DNA of 64,000 nt from positions 124,001-188,000 of the forward strand of contig JACRTJ010000018.1 in the NCBI GenBank assembly GCA_014385265.1, read 5' to 3'. Positions within the stretch are counted from its first letter, which is position 1. Each line of letters opens with the position of its first letter. This document shows, in pieces, positions 34,673 through 42,662 of this stretch. This stretch comes from Enterocloster hominis (ex Liu et al. 2021). Lineage in GTDB: Bacteria; Bacillota; Clostridia; Lachnospirales; Lachnospiraceae. The translations under genes and the position numbers were made by a program. The notes beneath the pieces are model-generated. The model was not told the origin of the DNA. It ran no database searches and saw nothing but the letters and a program-made list of their open reading frames with translations.

Positions 34673-35347
34673 ATGGAAAAATATAAGCAGGAATTTATTG
34701 AATTTATGGTGGACTGCGGCGTTTTAAAGTTTGGTGATTTCGTAACAAAGAGCGGAAGAAAGACCCCGTTCTTCGTGAACACAGGCTTTTACCGCACCGG
34801 CGCCCAGTTAAGAAAGCTGGGAGAGTATTATGCAAAGGCCATCCAGAATACCTTTGGAACAGAGTTTGACGTGCTGTTCGGACCGGCCTACAAGGGAATC
34901 CCCTTGACCGTTGCTGCCAGCATGGCCTTAAGCGAGCATTTTGACGCAGATATCAAATACTGCTCCAACAGAAAAGAGGTAAAGGACCATGGCGATAAGG
35001 GGATCCTCTTAGGAAGCCCCATTGCCGATGGCGATAAGGTAGTCATCATCGAGGATGTGACCACAGCGGGAACCTCCATAGAGGAGACTCTTCCGATCAT
35101 CAAGGCCCAGGGGAATGTGGACGTTCTGGGACTGGTGGTTTCTGTGGACCGCTGCGAAAGAGGAAAGGGAGAAAAATCTGCCCTTACAGAGATCCAGGAA
35201 AAGTATGGCTTCAAGACCACGGCCATCGTGACCATGAAGGAAGTGGTGGAGCACCTTTACAACAGAGAGTATAAAGGAAAAGTTGTGATCGACGACACAT
35301 TAAAGGCTGCCATCGATGCATACTATGAGCAGTATGGTGTAAAATAG
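34673..35347 (+). CDS. pyrE: Orotate phosphoribosyltransferase
   Basis: A 224-residue type I phosphoribosyltransferase that joins orotate and PRPP. The PRPP loop is VVIIEDVTTAGTSIEETL, and the N-terminal half has GRKTPFFVNTGFY and VLFGPAYKGIPLTVAASM. Full length. A 43-base gap follows pyrD with GAAAGGA before the ATG, consistent with the same transcript. Confidence 0.95.
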   Translation: MEKYKQEFIEFMVDCGVLKFGDFVTKSGRKTPFFVNTGFYRTGAQLRKLGEYYAKAIQNTFGTEFDVLFGPAYKGIPLTVAASMALSEHFDADIKYCSNRKEVKDHGDKGILLGSPIADGDKVVIIEDVTTAGTSIEETLPIIKAQGNVDVLGLVVSVDRCERGKGEKSALTEIQEKYGFKTTAIVTMKEVVEHLYNREYKGKVVIDDTLKAAIDAYYEQYGVK

Positions 35348-35360
35348 AGGAGGATACGTC

Positions 35361-35510
35361 ATGGAAAGAATCTATAAGACCATGCGCAATACAGGCGCCG
35401 CCAGCATTGCCGTCGGGATCGTAGTCGCTTCTGTGGGCCTGGCAGCAGGCATCATCGCCATTATAAACGGCGCTCTGCTCCTTAAGAGAAAATCAGAGAT
35501 CACATTTTAA
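35361..35510 (+). CDS. Small 49-residue single-pass membrane protein
   Basis: ATG at 35361 with GAGGAGG seven bases before it, stop at 35510. Residues 12-41 form one hydrophobic helix rich in Ala, Gly, Ile and Val (AASIAVGIVVASVGLAAGII and onward), flanked by basic ends (MERIYKTMR and LLLKRKSEITF). It sits 13 bases after pyrE, so it should be cotranscribed. Function is unknown; it resembles the small Gly/Ala-rich membrane peptides frequent in Lachnospiraceae. Confidence 0.7.
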   Translation: MERIYKTMRNTGAASIAVGIVVASVGLAAGIIAIINGALLLKRKSEITF

Positions 35511-35523
35511 TCATAAGGTACAC

Positions 35524-35560
35524 CAGATAAGATGCTGTCCTGGGGACGGCATCTTATCTG
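35524..35560 (+). terminator. Hairpin ending the pyr cluster
   Basis: A 17-bp stem with one G-U pair, CAGATAAGATGCTGTCC with GGACGGCATCTTATCTG, and a three-base loop. There is no clear U-run after it (TGCAAAAAGG), so it may be a weak terminator or an mRNA 3' end stabiliser. Confidence 0.6.
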
Positions 35561-35643
35561 TGCAAAAAGGGACAAATCGGAAATTGTCAGATGGAAACAA
35601 TAATATAGAAAGTATCAGGCCCAGGGTCTGTTTGGAATAAAAC

Positions 35644-36123
35644 GTGGATTTTTTTATTAAGAATGAAAGGCACCGGAAGCTGGGCTTCCTGTTTTTTGTC
35701 CTGTATCTGGTGCTGCTGACGTATTTTTTGTTTTTTGCGGAGGAGATGGGGCGGACTCCCGGCATACGGGCCGGTTACAGCTATAATCTGACCCCATTAA
35801 AGGAGATCAGGCGCTTTCTGACCCATGCGGATGTGCTGGGCTGGAGAGCCGTATTTTTAAATATTGTCGGAAACATGGCAGCGTTCATGCCATTTGGGTT
35901 CTTCCTTCCGGAGATCTGGAGCCGGGTGGACCGCTGGTACACCACGACCCTTCTGGGAGCGGTGTTCAGCCTCTGTATCGAGACGACCCAGCTGGTCTTC
36001 CGGGTGGGAAGCTTTGATGTGGACGACCTGCTTTTAAATACCATCGGAGCTCTGGCAGGGTATCTGACCTTCTGCGGAGCCAGAAAGATATGGAGAAGAT
36101 ATAGTGCAGCGTATCGGAAATAA
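35644..36123 (+). CDS. VanZ-like membrane protein
   Basis: A 159-residue protein of the VanZ family (PF04892). Four to five hydrophobic helices: LGFLFFVLYLVLLTYFLFFA, then NLTPLKEIRRFLTHADVLGW, LNIVGNMAAFMPFGFFLPEI (a family hallmark), TLLGAVFSLCIETTQLVF and FDVDDLLLNTIGALAGYL. VanZ gives modest teicoplanin resistance in enterococci; most relatives have no known role. The GTG start at 35644 has only a weak upstream site (GGAA). It overlaps the next gene by 20 bases. Confidence 0.85.
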   Translation: MDFFIKNERHRKLGFLFFVLYLVLLTYFLFFAEEMGRTPGIRAGYSYNLTPLKEIRRFLTHADVLGWRAVFLNIVGNMAAFMPFGFFLPEIWSRVDRWYTTTLLGAVFSLCIETTQLVFRVGSFDVDDLLLNTIGALAGYLTFCGARKIWRRYSAAYRK

Positions 36124-36421
36124 AGTATCGTATATAAAAAAGCCCCTGGCAAAGGCCAGCCTTGTGGCAGCGGGGCTGGCGGCGGTTTCCCTTCTCTTTG
36201 GAGCCGCCGCCCTGGCCCTGGGGTATGTGACCGGGGGGAATGCGCCGCTGGTGGCGGCCGCGCTGGGATTTTGCAGCATCCTGACAGCGGCCTCATCCCT
36301 GGTCTATGGGATCTTTTCTTTTTTAGAGAGGGAAAAGAATTATATACTGGCAAAGGCCAGCCTCATAGCCGCAGGGATCCTGGTGGTCCTGTGGCTGGCG
36401 GTGATCTTTATAGCCCTGTAA
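36104..36421 (+). CDS. Small membrane protein, DUF6142-like
   Basis: A 105-residue protein with three hydrophobic stretches, two of them repeating the pattern LAKASLVAAGLAAVSLLFGA and LAKASLIAAGILVVLWLAVI, so it looks internally duplicated. GTG start at 36104 inside the end of the VanZ-like gene, with GGAGAAG upstream; coupled translation is likely. Similar three-helix proteins in Lachnospiraceae are labelled DUF6142. That family name is a guess from pattern. Confidence 0.65.
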   Translation: MQRIGNKVSYIKKPLAKASLVAAGLAAVSLLFGAAALALGYVTGGNAPLVAAALGFCSILTAASSLVYGIFSFLEREKNYILAKASLIAAGILVVLWLAVIFIAL

Positions 36422-36480
36422 ACGGGTATATCGTAAAAGAATGGGAAGCCGGTCCGGCCTGGAGCCGGGCAGGGCGGAAA

Positions 36481-38583
36481 ATGGAGGGAAAAATGGAACA
36501 GCAGCTGATCAGAGAGCGGTATGAGCTTTCCATGGCGCGGATCCTTAAATTTCAGGAGGAGCAGACGGTAACGGAGCCGTACAGGGATTTCTTTACGGTC
36601 ATGTCCCGGTTCATCGGGCTCTGCGGCAGGGTCATGGAGGCAGTAGAGGAAGGGACCTTTGGTTCCTGGACCGGAGAGGAGCTTAAGGAGCTCAATGAAA
36701 AGCTCTATGAAGATATCCGGGGGGAACGGTATGAGACGAGCTACGGAAACCCGGCCTGGGCGGTGAGCCGGCTGGGAAAGGAGCTGGGGAGGCTGCTCTG
36801 CTTCCTGTACGCCGAGATCCGGGGCGATATCGCCTACGCCTTTGAGGGGCGGATGCTGGAAATGGTCATCGGAAACGAGGCCCTGATCGAGATCTATAAT
36901 CTGTTCGAGGAAGGCGTTCCCACAGAAAGGGAAGTGAAGGACGTCCTGTACTGGTGCGTCAGCGATTACTGCGACGTGACCTTAACATACCGGATCCGGG
37001 AATGCCTGGATCCGTCCCTGGACTTTGCAAAGAAGATCATCATGGGAAGCGATCTTTCTGATCTGTCCTACCTGTACCGGTTCGGCGAGTATATTTCAGA
37101 GCAGGAGCTCCAGACAGCCGGTTTCCTGAACCGTCTTCCGGAGGAGACCATCCGCTGCATGGCGGATACGTATACCGACGGATATATCCGGGGATTTGCC
37201 GTCATGGGCCGCGATCTTTCAAAGAAAAAGACCGTGCTGATCCGTTATCCCCTGGGATTCGAGCGGATGATCCGCCAGGCTGTGAAAAATTTTGAGGCTC
37301 ATGGGCTTTCTGTGATCTTCATGCGGGCAGCCGTGGACAGCGTCAATAAAAACCCGGCAGGAAGAGCGGGATACACCTCCTCTTCGCCCAATAAGCAGTA
37401 TGACTATGACCACAGGTATGACAGCGCCGTTTATTATGATAAGGCGTTCCGGGACCGGAAGCTTTCCGTTTTAAAGACTGCCTATGAGCAGTACAAAAAG
37501 GAAGCCGCAGAATACGCCGGACCGGCTGTGGTGGAGACCTTTGGAGAGGAAAGCTTTTCTCCGGTCAATAAGGAAGAGGCCTGGTCCTTCACAGAAAAGC
37601 AGCAGAGGCTGTTCCTGGAATACAGGAATCTGTCCATGCCGGTGGTGAACCAGTATATCCCGGGTGACGAAACCAGCTTTACGATCATCGCCTTTCCGCT
37701 GCCTTCCATCGGACCAGACTTTGAGGAGATCTTTAAGGAGACCATCGACATCAATACCCTGGATTACGTAAAATACCAGAAGATCCAGCAGCACATCATC
37801 GATGCCCTGGACCGGGCGGAGTACGTGGAGGTCCTGGGAAATGGAACGAACCGGACGAACCTCCGCATCGATCTGGCGGAGCTTTCCGATCCGGCCTCTC
37901 AGACCCGGTTTGAAAACTGCGTGGCTGATGTAAACATCCCTCTGGGAGAGGTGTTTACATCTCCGAGGCTTTCTGGAACGGAAGGGCTCCTGCATGTGGG
38001 AAGCGTTTATATCAGCGGCATCCAGTTTGAAGATCTGACCATGGAATTTAAGGAGGGACGGGTGACCTCCGTATCCTGCGGCAACTTCCTGGAGGAGCTT
38101 TTGCCCCTGGCCGGAGAGCAGGAAAAAAAGGAAGCCGCCGAGGCAGGAAGAAAGCTGGTGGTCCAGGAGATCATGAACCAGCATGAGACCCTTCCCATGG
38201 GAGAATTTGCCATCGGCACCAATACCACGGCTTACGCCATGGCCGAGCGGTTCGGGATCACAGACCGGCTGCCGATCCTGATCGTGGAGAAAATGGGCCC
38301 CCATTTTGCTGTGGGAGACACCTGTTACAGCTGGTCTGAGGACAGCCCCATGTATAATCCCGACGGAAAGGAGATGACTGCCAGGGACAACGAGATCTCC
38401 ATCTTAAGGAAGGAGGATGTTTCCCGGGCATATTTCGGTGTCCATAAGGACATCACCATCCCCTATAAGGAGCTGGGCAGCATCACTGTCGTGGAGCCTG
38501 GCGGAACCCGGGTCCCAATCATAAAGGACGGCCGTTTTGTGCTCCCTGGAACAGAAGAGTTGAACCAGGCACTTGACAGGTAA
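36481..38583 (+). CDS. Large M29-type aminopeptidase
   Basis: About 700 residues. The C-terminal about 350 residues carry the M29 (thermophilic aminopeptidase, AmpS-like) pattern: GNGTNRTNLRIDLAELSD, NVADVN-type VADVNIPLGEVFTSP, EGLLHVGSVYISG, GEFAIGTNTTAYAMAERFGI, LPILIVEKMGPHFAVGDTCY, and the ARDNEIS and PGTEELNQAL end. The glutamates and histidine that bind metal in M29 appear conserved. The N-terminal about 330 residues are an extra domain (YRDFFTVMSRFIGLCG; EIYNLFEEGVPTEREVKDVL) not found in standard 400-residue M29 enzymes. Start is at 36481 or, with GGAGGG just before it, 36493. Confidence 0.85.
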   Translation: MEGKMEQQLIRERYELSMARILKFQEEQTVTEPYRDFFTVMSRFIGLCGRVMEAVEEGTFGSWTGEELKELNEKLYEDIRGERYETSYGNPAWAVSRLGKELGRLLCFLYAEIRGDIAYAFEGRMLEMVIGNEALIEIYNLFEEGVPTEREVKDVLYWCVSDYCDVTLTYRIRECLDPSLDFAKKIIMGSDLSDLSYLYRFGEYISEQELQTAGFLNRLPEETIRCMADTYTDGYIRGFAVMGRDLSKKKTVLIRYPLGFERMIRQAVKNFEAHGLSVIFMRAAVDSVNKNPAGRAGYTSSSPNKQYDYDHRYDSAVYYDKAFRDRKLSVLKTAYEQYKKEAAEYAGPAVVETFGEESFSPVNKEEAWSFTEKQQRLFLEYRNLSMPVVNQYIPGDETSFTIIAFPLPSIGPDFEEIFKETIDINTLDYVKYQKIQQHIIDALDRAEYVEVLGNGTNRTNLRIDLAELSDPASQTRFENCVADVNIPLGEVFTSPRLSGTEGLLHVGSVYISGIQFEDLTMEFKEGRVTSVSCGNFLEELLPLAGEQEKKEAAEAGRKLVVQEIMNQHETLPMGEFAIGTNTTAYAMAERFGITDRLPILIVEKMGPHFAVGDTCYSWSEDSPMYNPDGKEMTARDNEISILRKEDVSRAYFGVHKDITIPYKELGSITVVEPGGTRVPIIKDGRFVLPGTEELNQALDR

Positions 38584-38586
38584 ATA

Positions 38587-38640
38587 AAAAGCTAGTATTA
38601 TGATTCATAAGAAGAATGATTCATCTTACTAGCTTTTATT
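38587..38640 (+). terminator. Terminator between aminopeptidase gene and purE
   Basis: Stem AAAAGCTAGTA (38587-38597) with TACTAGCTTTT (38627-38637), closing on a second inner pairing of the two ATGATTCAT-like segments. It is followed by ATT. The T-run is the right arm itself. Confidence 0.65.
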
Positions 38641-38685
38641 AGAATTACTTATTAATAATCATCTACCTATGAAGGAGTGTTGACA

Positions 38686-39204
38686 ATGGCAAAAGTAAGC
38701 ATTGTAATGGGAAGCGATTCGGATATGCCGGTAATGGCCCAGGCCGCAGACTTCCTGGAAGAGATGGGGATCGATTTTGAAATGACCATAATTTCCGCCC
38801 ATAGGGAGCCGGATATTTTCTTTGACTATGCAAAGACCGCCGAGGAGCGGGGAGTAAAGGTGATCATCGCCGGAGCCGGGAAGGCAGCCCATTTACCGGG
38901 CATGTGTGCAGCCCTGTTCCCCATGCCGGTCATCGGCATCCCCATGAAAACGTCTGATCTGGGCGGCGTGGACTCCCTTTATTCCATTGTCCAGATGCCC
39001 TCCGGCATCCCGGTGGCCACGGTTGCCATCAACGGAGGAAAGAACGCAGGGATCCTGGCAGCGAAGATCCTGGCTGCCTCTGATCCGGAGCTCCTTTCCC
39101 GGTTAAAGGCATACTCTGAAAAGATGAAAAACGAAGTCGTAGGAAAAGCGGAGAAGTTAGACAAGACCGGATACAAAGAGTATCTGGCGTCCATGAAGAA
39201 ATAA
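38686..39204 (+). CDS. purE: N5-carboxyaminoimidazole ribonucleotide mutase
   Basis: A 172-residue class I PurE. VSIVMGSDSDMPVMAQA, ISAHREPDIFFDYA, IIAGAGKAAHLPGM, LPTPVIG-type PMPVIGIPMKTSDLGGVDSL and VPVATVAINGGKNAGILAAK segments cover the whole CAIR site. It moves the carboxylate from N5 to C4 in purine synthesis. The ATG at 38686 follows GAAGGAG. No purK is in the window. First gene of purE-purM-purN-purD. Confidence 0.94.
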   Translation: MAKVSIVMGSDSDMPVMAQAADFLEEMGIDFEMTIISAHREPDIFFDYAKTAEERGVKVIIAGAGKAAHLPGMCAALFPMPVIGIPMKTSDLGGVDSLYSIVQMPSGIPVATVAINGGKNAGILAAKILAASDPELLSRLKAYSEKMKNEVVGKAEKLDKTGYKEYLASMKK

Positions 39205-39255
39205 GGCGCACAAAACGGAAACACAAACGAAAACCCTGGATTTTAGGAGGAAAGT

Positions 39256-40287
39256 ATGGATTACAAGAAAGCCGGAGTAGATATTGAAGCTGGTTATAAG
39301 TCTGTGGAATTAATGAAGGCGCATGTGAAGAAGACCATGCGTGAAGAGGTTTTAGGCGGTCTCGGAGGCTTTTCCGGCGCCTTTTCCCTGGCGAAGATCA
39401 AAGAGATGGAGGAGCCTGTGCTGCTTTCCGGTACCGACGGCTGCGGAACAAAGGTGAAGCTTTCCATGATCATGGATAAGCACGATACCATCGGTATCGA
39501 CGCCGTTGCCATGTGCGTCAACGACATTGCCTGTGCAGGCGGAGAGCCCTTATTCTTCCTGGATTATATTGCATGCGGCAAGAACTATCCGGAAAAAATT
39601 GCGGATATCGTTAAGGGCGTGGCCGAGGGCTGCCTCCAGTCGGAAGCTGCTCTGATCGGCGGAGAGACTGCGGAGCATCCGGGTCTCATGGCAGAGGACG
39701 AGTACGATCTGGCCGGTTTTGCTGTGGGTGTCTGCGATAAGAAGGAAATGATCACAGGCGAGAACCTGGCTGCCGGAGACGTTCTCATCGGCATGGCCTC
39801 CACCGGCGTTCATTCCAACGGCTTCTCTCTGGTGAGAAAGGTGTTTGAGAAGGAAATGGACCGCGAGGGCCTGGATACATATTACGATGAGCTGGGAAAG
39901 ACCCTGGGTGAGACACTGCTGGCTCCCACCAGGATCTATGTAAAAGCATTAAAGAATGTGAAAAATGCCGGCGTGACTGTAAAGGCGTGCAGCCACATCA
40001 CAGGCGGCGGATTTTATGAGAACGTTCCCCGTATGTTAAAGGACGGCGTTCATGCTGTGATCAGAAAGGACAGCTATCCTGTACCGCCTATTTTCGGAAT
40101 GATGCAGAAAAAGGGCCAGATCGAGGAGCAGATGATGTACAATACCTTTAATATGGGGATCGGCATGATCGTTGCCGTGGATCCGGCTGACGCTGAAAAG
40201 GCCATGGAGGCCATGCGGGCAGCAGGCGATACGCCGTATATCATCGGTTCCATTGAGGCAGGCGAAAAGGGAGTGACCTTATGCTAA
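39256..40287 (+). CDS. purM: Phosphoribosylformylglycinamidine cyclo-ligase (AIR synthetase)
   Basis: A 343-residue PurM. It uses ATP to close FGAM to AIR. Seen: YKKAGVDIEAGYKSVELMK, GGFSGAFSL, LLSGTDGCGTKVKLSMIMDK, GIDAVAMCVNDIACAGGEPL, IGGETAEHPGLM, STGVHSNGFSLVRKV and ACSHITGGGFYENVPRML. Full length. AGGAGGAA precedes the ATG. Its last seven bases overlap purN. Confidence 0.96.
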   Translation: MDYKKAGVDIEAGYKSVELMKAHVKKTMREEVLGGLGGFSGAFSLAKIKEMEEPVLLSGTDGCGTKVKLSMIMDKHDTIGIDAVAMCVNDIACAGGEPLFFLDYIACGKNYPEKIADIVKGVAEGCLQSEAALIGGETAEHPGLMAEDEYDLAGFAVGVCDKKEMITGENLAAGDVLIGMASTGVHSNGFSLVRKVFEKEMDREGLDTYYDELGKTLGETLLAPTRIYVKALKNVKNAGVTVKACSHITGGGFYENVPRMLKDGVHAVIRKDSYPVPPIFGMMQKKGQIEEQMMYNTFNMGIGMIVAVDPADAEKAMEAMRAAGDTPYIIGSIEAGEKGVTLC

Positions 40288-40874
40288 GAGTCGGGGTGCT
40301 GGTTTCCGGAGGAGGGACCAATCTCCAGGCCATCCTGGATGCCATGGACCAGGGAAAGATCACCAATGCAGAGGTTGCGGCTGTCATCAGCAATAACCCG
40401 GGTGCATACGCCCTGGAGCGGGCCAGGAACCATGGGATCCCGGCAGAGTGCATCTCACCGAAGGATTTTCCGGACCGGGCTTCCTTTAACGAGGCCCTGG
40501 TGGCAAAGGTGGATTCCTATGACCTGGACCTGGTGGTTCTGGCAGGCTTCCTGGTAAAGATCCCGGAGGCCATGATCGCAAAGTACAGGAATAAGATCAT
40601 CAATATCCATCCGTCCCTGATCCCGTCCTTCTGCGGCGTGGGCTATTATGGGTTAAAGGTCCATGAGGCTGCCCTGGCCAGGGGCGTGAAGCTCACAGGA
40701 GCTACCGTCCATTTCGTGGACGAGGGCATGGATTCCGGCCCCATCCTTTTACAGAAGGCAGTGGAGGTAAAGCCTGGGGATACGCCGGAGCTTTTGCAGC
40801 GGCGGGTCATGGAGGAGGCCGAGTGGGTGATCCTCCCAAGAGCCATTGATATGATCGCCAACGGACAGATATAG
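40281..40874 (+). CDS. purN: Phosphoribosylglycinamide formyltransferase
   Basis: A 197-residue folate-dependent GART. RVGVLVSGGGTNLQAILDAM is the phosphate-binding start. The catalytic Asn-His-Asp set is in IINIHPSLIPSF and HFVDEGMDSGPILLQKAV. It takes formyl from 10-formyl-THF to GAR. It overlaps purM by seven bases, and purD follows 36 bases later with its own GGAGGAGAGG site. Confidence 0.95.
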   Translation: MLRVGVLVSGGGTNLQAILDAMDQGKITNAEVAAVISNNPGAYALERARNHGIPAECISPKDFPDRASFNEALVAKVDSYDLDLVVLAGFLVKIPEAMIAKYRNKIINIHPSLIPSFCGVGYYGLKVHEAALARGVKLTGATVHFVDEGMDSGPILLQKAVEVKPGDTPELLQRRVMEEAEWVILPRAIDMIANGQI

Positions 40875-40910
40875 AAAGATCGCAGCCCTTGTTTACAGGA
40901 GGAGAGGAAA

Positions 40911-42188
40911 ATGAAAGTTCTGATCGTAGGAAGCGGCGGAAGAGAGCATGCCATTGCCTGGAAGACGGCCCAGAGCCGCCGGGTGGATAAGATCTACTGC
41001 GCACCGGGAAACGCCGGGATCTCCCAGGTGGCGGAGTGCGTGGATATCAAGCCCATGGAGTTTGAAAAGCTGGTGGCCTTTGCCAAAGAAAAGGAGATCG
41101 ATCTGACGGTGATCGGCATGGACGATCCCCTGGTGGGCGGTATCGTGGACGCCTTCCAGGAGGCTGGACTGCGGGTATTCGGCCCCAACAAGGCAGCGGC
41201 CATTCTGGAGGGCTCCAAGGCGTTCTCCAAAAACCTCATGAAAAAATACGGGATCCCTACGGCGGCTTATGAGACCTTTACGGATCCAGAGGCGGCGCTG
41301 GCATACCTGGAGACAGCAAAAATGCCCATTGTATTAAAGGCCGACGGGCTGGCCCTGGGAAAGGGCGTGCTGATCTGCCAGGACCTTTCTGAGGCCAGGG
41401 CCGGAGTCCGTGAGCTGATGATGGATAAAAAGTTCGGCTCTGCGGGAAACGAGATCGTAGTCGAAGAATTCATGACAGGCCGGGAGGTTTCCGTCCTTTC
41501 CTTTGTGGATGGAAATACGGTGAAGATCATGAGCTCTGCCCAGGACCACAAGCGGGCCAGGGACGGAGACCAGGGATTAAACACCGGCGGTATGGGAAAC
41601 TATTCCCCCAGCCCCTTCTATACGAAGGAAGTGGATGCCTACTGTCAGGAGCATATTTACCAGCCTACGGTGGACGCCATGAAGGCCGAAGGCCGTCCCT
41701 TTAAGGGCGTGATCTTCTTCGGTCTGATGCTGACGGAAAACGGCCCCAAGGTACTGGAATACAATGCCCGCTTCGGAGATCCGGAGGCCCAGGTGGTGCT
41801 GCCCAGACTGGAAAACGACATTGTGGATATATTTGAGGCCTGCATTGACGGGACCCTGGACCAGATCGATCTGAAATTCGATAACGACCGGGCCACCGTC
41901 TGCGTGATCCTGGCCTCCGACGGATATCCCGTTTCTTATGAGAAGGGATTTGTGATCGACGGCCTGGAGAAGTTCAGGGACAAAGAGGATTACTATGTAT
42001 TCCACTCCGGTACGAAGTTCAACGGCCAGGGCCAGATCGTCACCAACGGCGGCCGGGTACTGGGCGTGACTGCCAACGGAGCCACTGTGAAGGAAGCCAG
42101 AGAAAACGCATATAAGGCAGTGAAGGAGATCTCCTTTGCCAACAAATATTACAGGACGGACATCGCCAGGGCGGTGGACGAGGCGTAG
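40911..42188 (+). CDS. purD: Phosphoribosylamine-glycine ligase
   Basis: A 425-residue ATP-grasp enzyme joining phosphoribosylamine and glycine. KVLIVGSGGREHAIAWKTAQ, CAPGNAGIS, KADGLALGKGVLICQ, FVDGNTVKIM, QDHKRARDGDQGLNTGGMGN, and LEYNARFGDPEAQVVLPRLE are all present. Full length. It is the last gene of the pur cluster and is ended by a strong terminator. Confidence 0.96.
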   Translation: MKVLIVGSGGREHAIAWKTAQSRRVDKIYCAPGNAGISQVAECVDIKPMEFEKLVAFAKEKEIDLTVIGMDDPLVGGIVDAFQEAGLRVFGPNKAAAILEGSKAFSKNLMKKYGIPTAAYETFTDPEAALAYLETAKMPIVLKADGLALGKGVLICQDLSEARAGVRELMMDKKFGSAGNEIVVEEFMTGREVSVLSFVDGNTVKIMSSAQDHKRARDGDQGLNTGGMGNYSPSPFYTKEVDAYCQEHIYQPTVDAMKAEGRPFKGVIFFGLMLTENGPKVLEYNARFGDPEAQVVLPRLENDIVDIFEACIDGTLDQIDLKFDNDRATVCVILASDGYPVSYEKGFVIDGLEKFRDKEDYYVFHSGTKFNGQGQIVTNGGRVLGVTANGATVKEARENAYKAVKEISFANKYYRTDIARAVDEA

Positions 42189-42201
42189 GAATATTGGAAA
42201 G

Positions 42202-42250
42202 ACCACGGACAGCCGGGAAAAACTGGCTGACCGTGGTTTTCTTTTTTCTG
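42202..42250 (+). terminator. Terminator of the pur cluster
   Basis: Left arm ACCACGGACAGCC, right arm GGCTGACCGTGGT with an A-A mismatch, loop GGGAAAAACT, followed by TTTTCTTTTTT. Confidence 0.9.
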
Positions 42251-42662
42251 CTGTAAAAAAACAATGTGCCGTGACAGGGGTGAAGAATGGGAAAACAAGC
42301 TGCAAATTTTTTATTTTTCATTATATTGTAAGGATAAATAAAGGCTTTGGAAGAGATTTTGTGATATACTACAAATATACAGAAAATTCTGCGTTTTTGT
42401 CTGGATGCAGGATAAGGCATCCAACACTTACGATTTTACCGTTATCAATGTTCTGGCATATAGGATCATCATGCCTGCCTTTGCTGTGCTGGCATATCAT
42501 TACATTGCAGAGTTTCTGATGTCCCGGTCTTAAAATGGCGGAGGTGCGGTCTATGAAAAAAGCCAGAACATGGATCAGGATGGAACTGGTTTTATGAAAG
42601 GATCGCAGAACCGCAGGGGAAACCATTAAAGGCCTCTGATTAAAAAGAAAGGCGGCGATATT
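42251..42662. other. 412-base gap with only weak coding signs
   Basis: AT-rich from 42295. A 42-codon frame at 42405-42533 encodes MQDKASNTYDFTVINVLAYR followed by a hydrophobic helix (IIMPAFAVLAYHYIAEFL), but has no ribosome site. A GGAGGTG at 42539 precedes a 15-codon frame. A TTGTGATATACTACAAATATACAG stretch near 42357 is only loosely promoter-like. I see no secure gene or terminator. Confidence 0.35.

Noticed and set aside
38584..38685. Possible purine riboswitch before purE
   Set aside because: The only structure is a terminator-like stem; the conserved purine-aptamer loops are missing.
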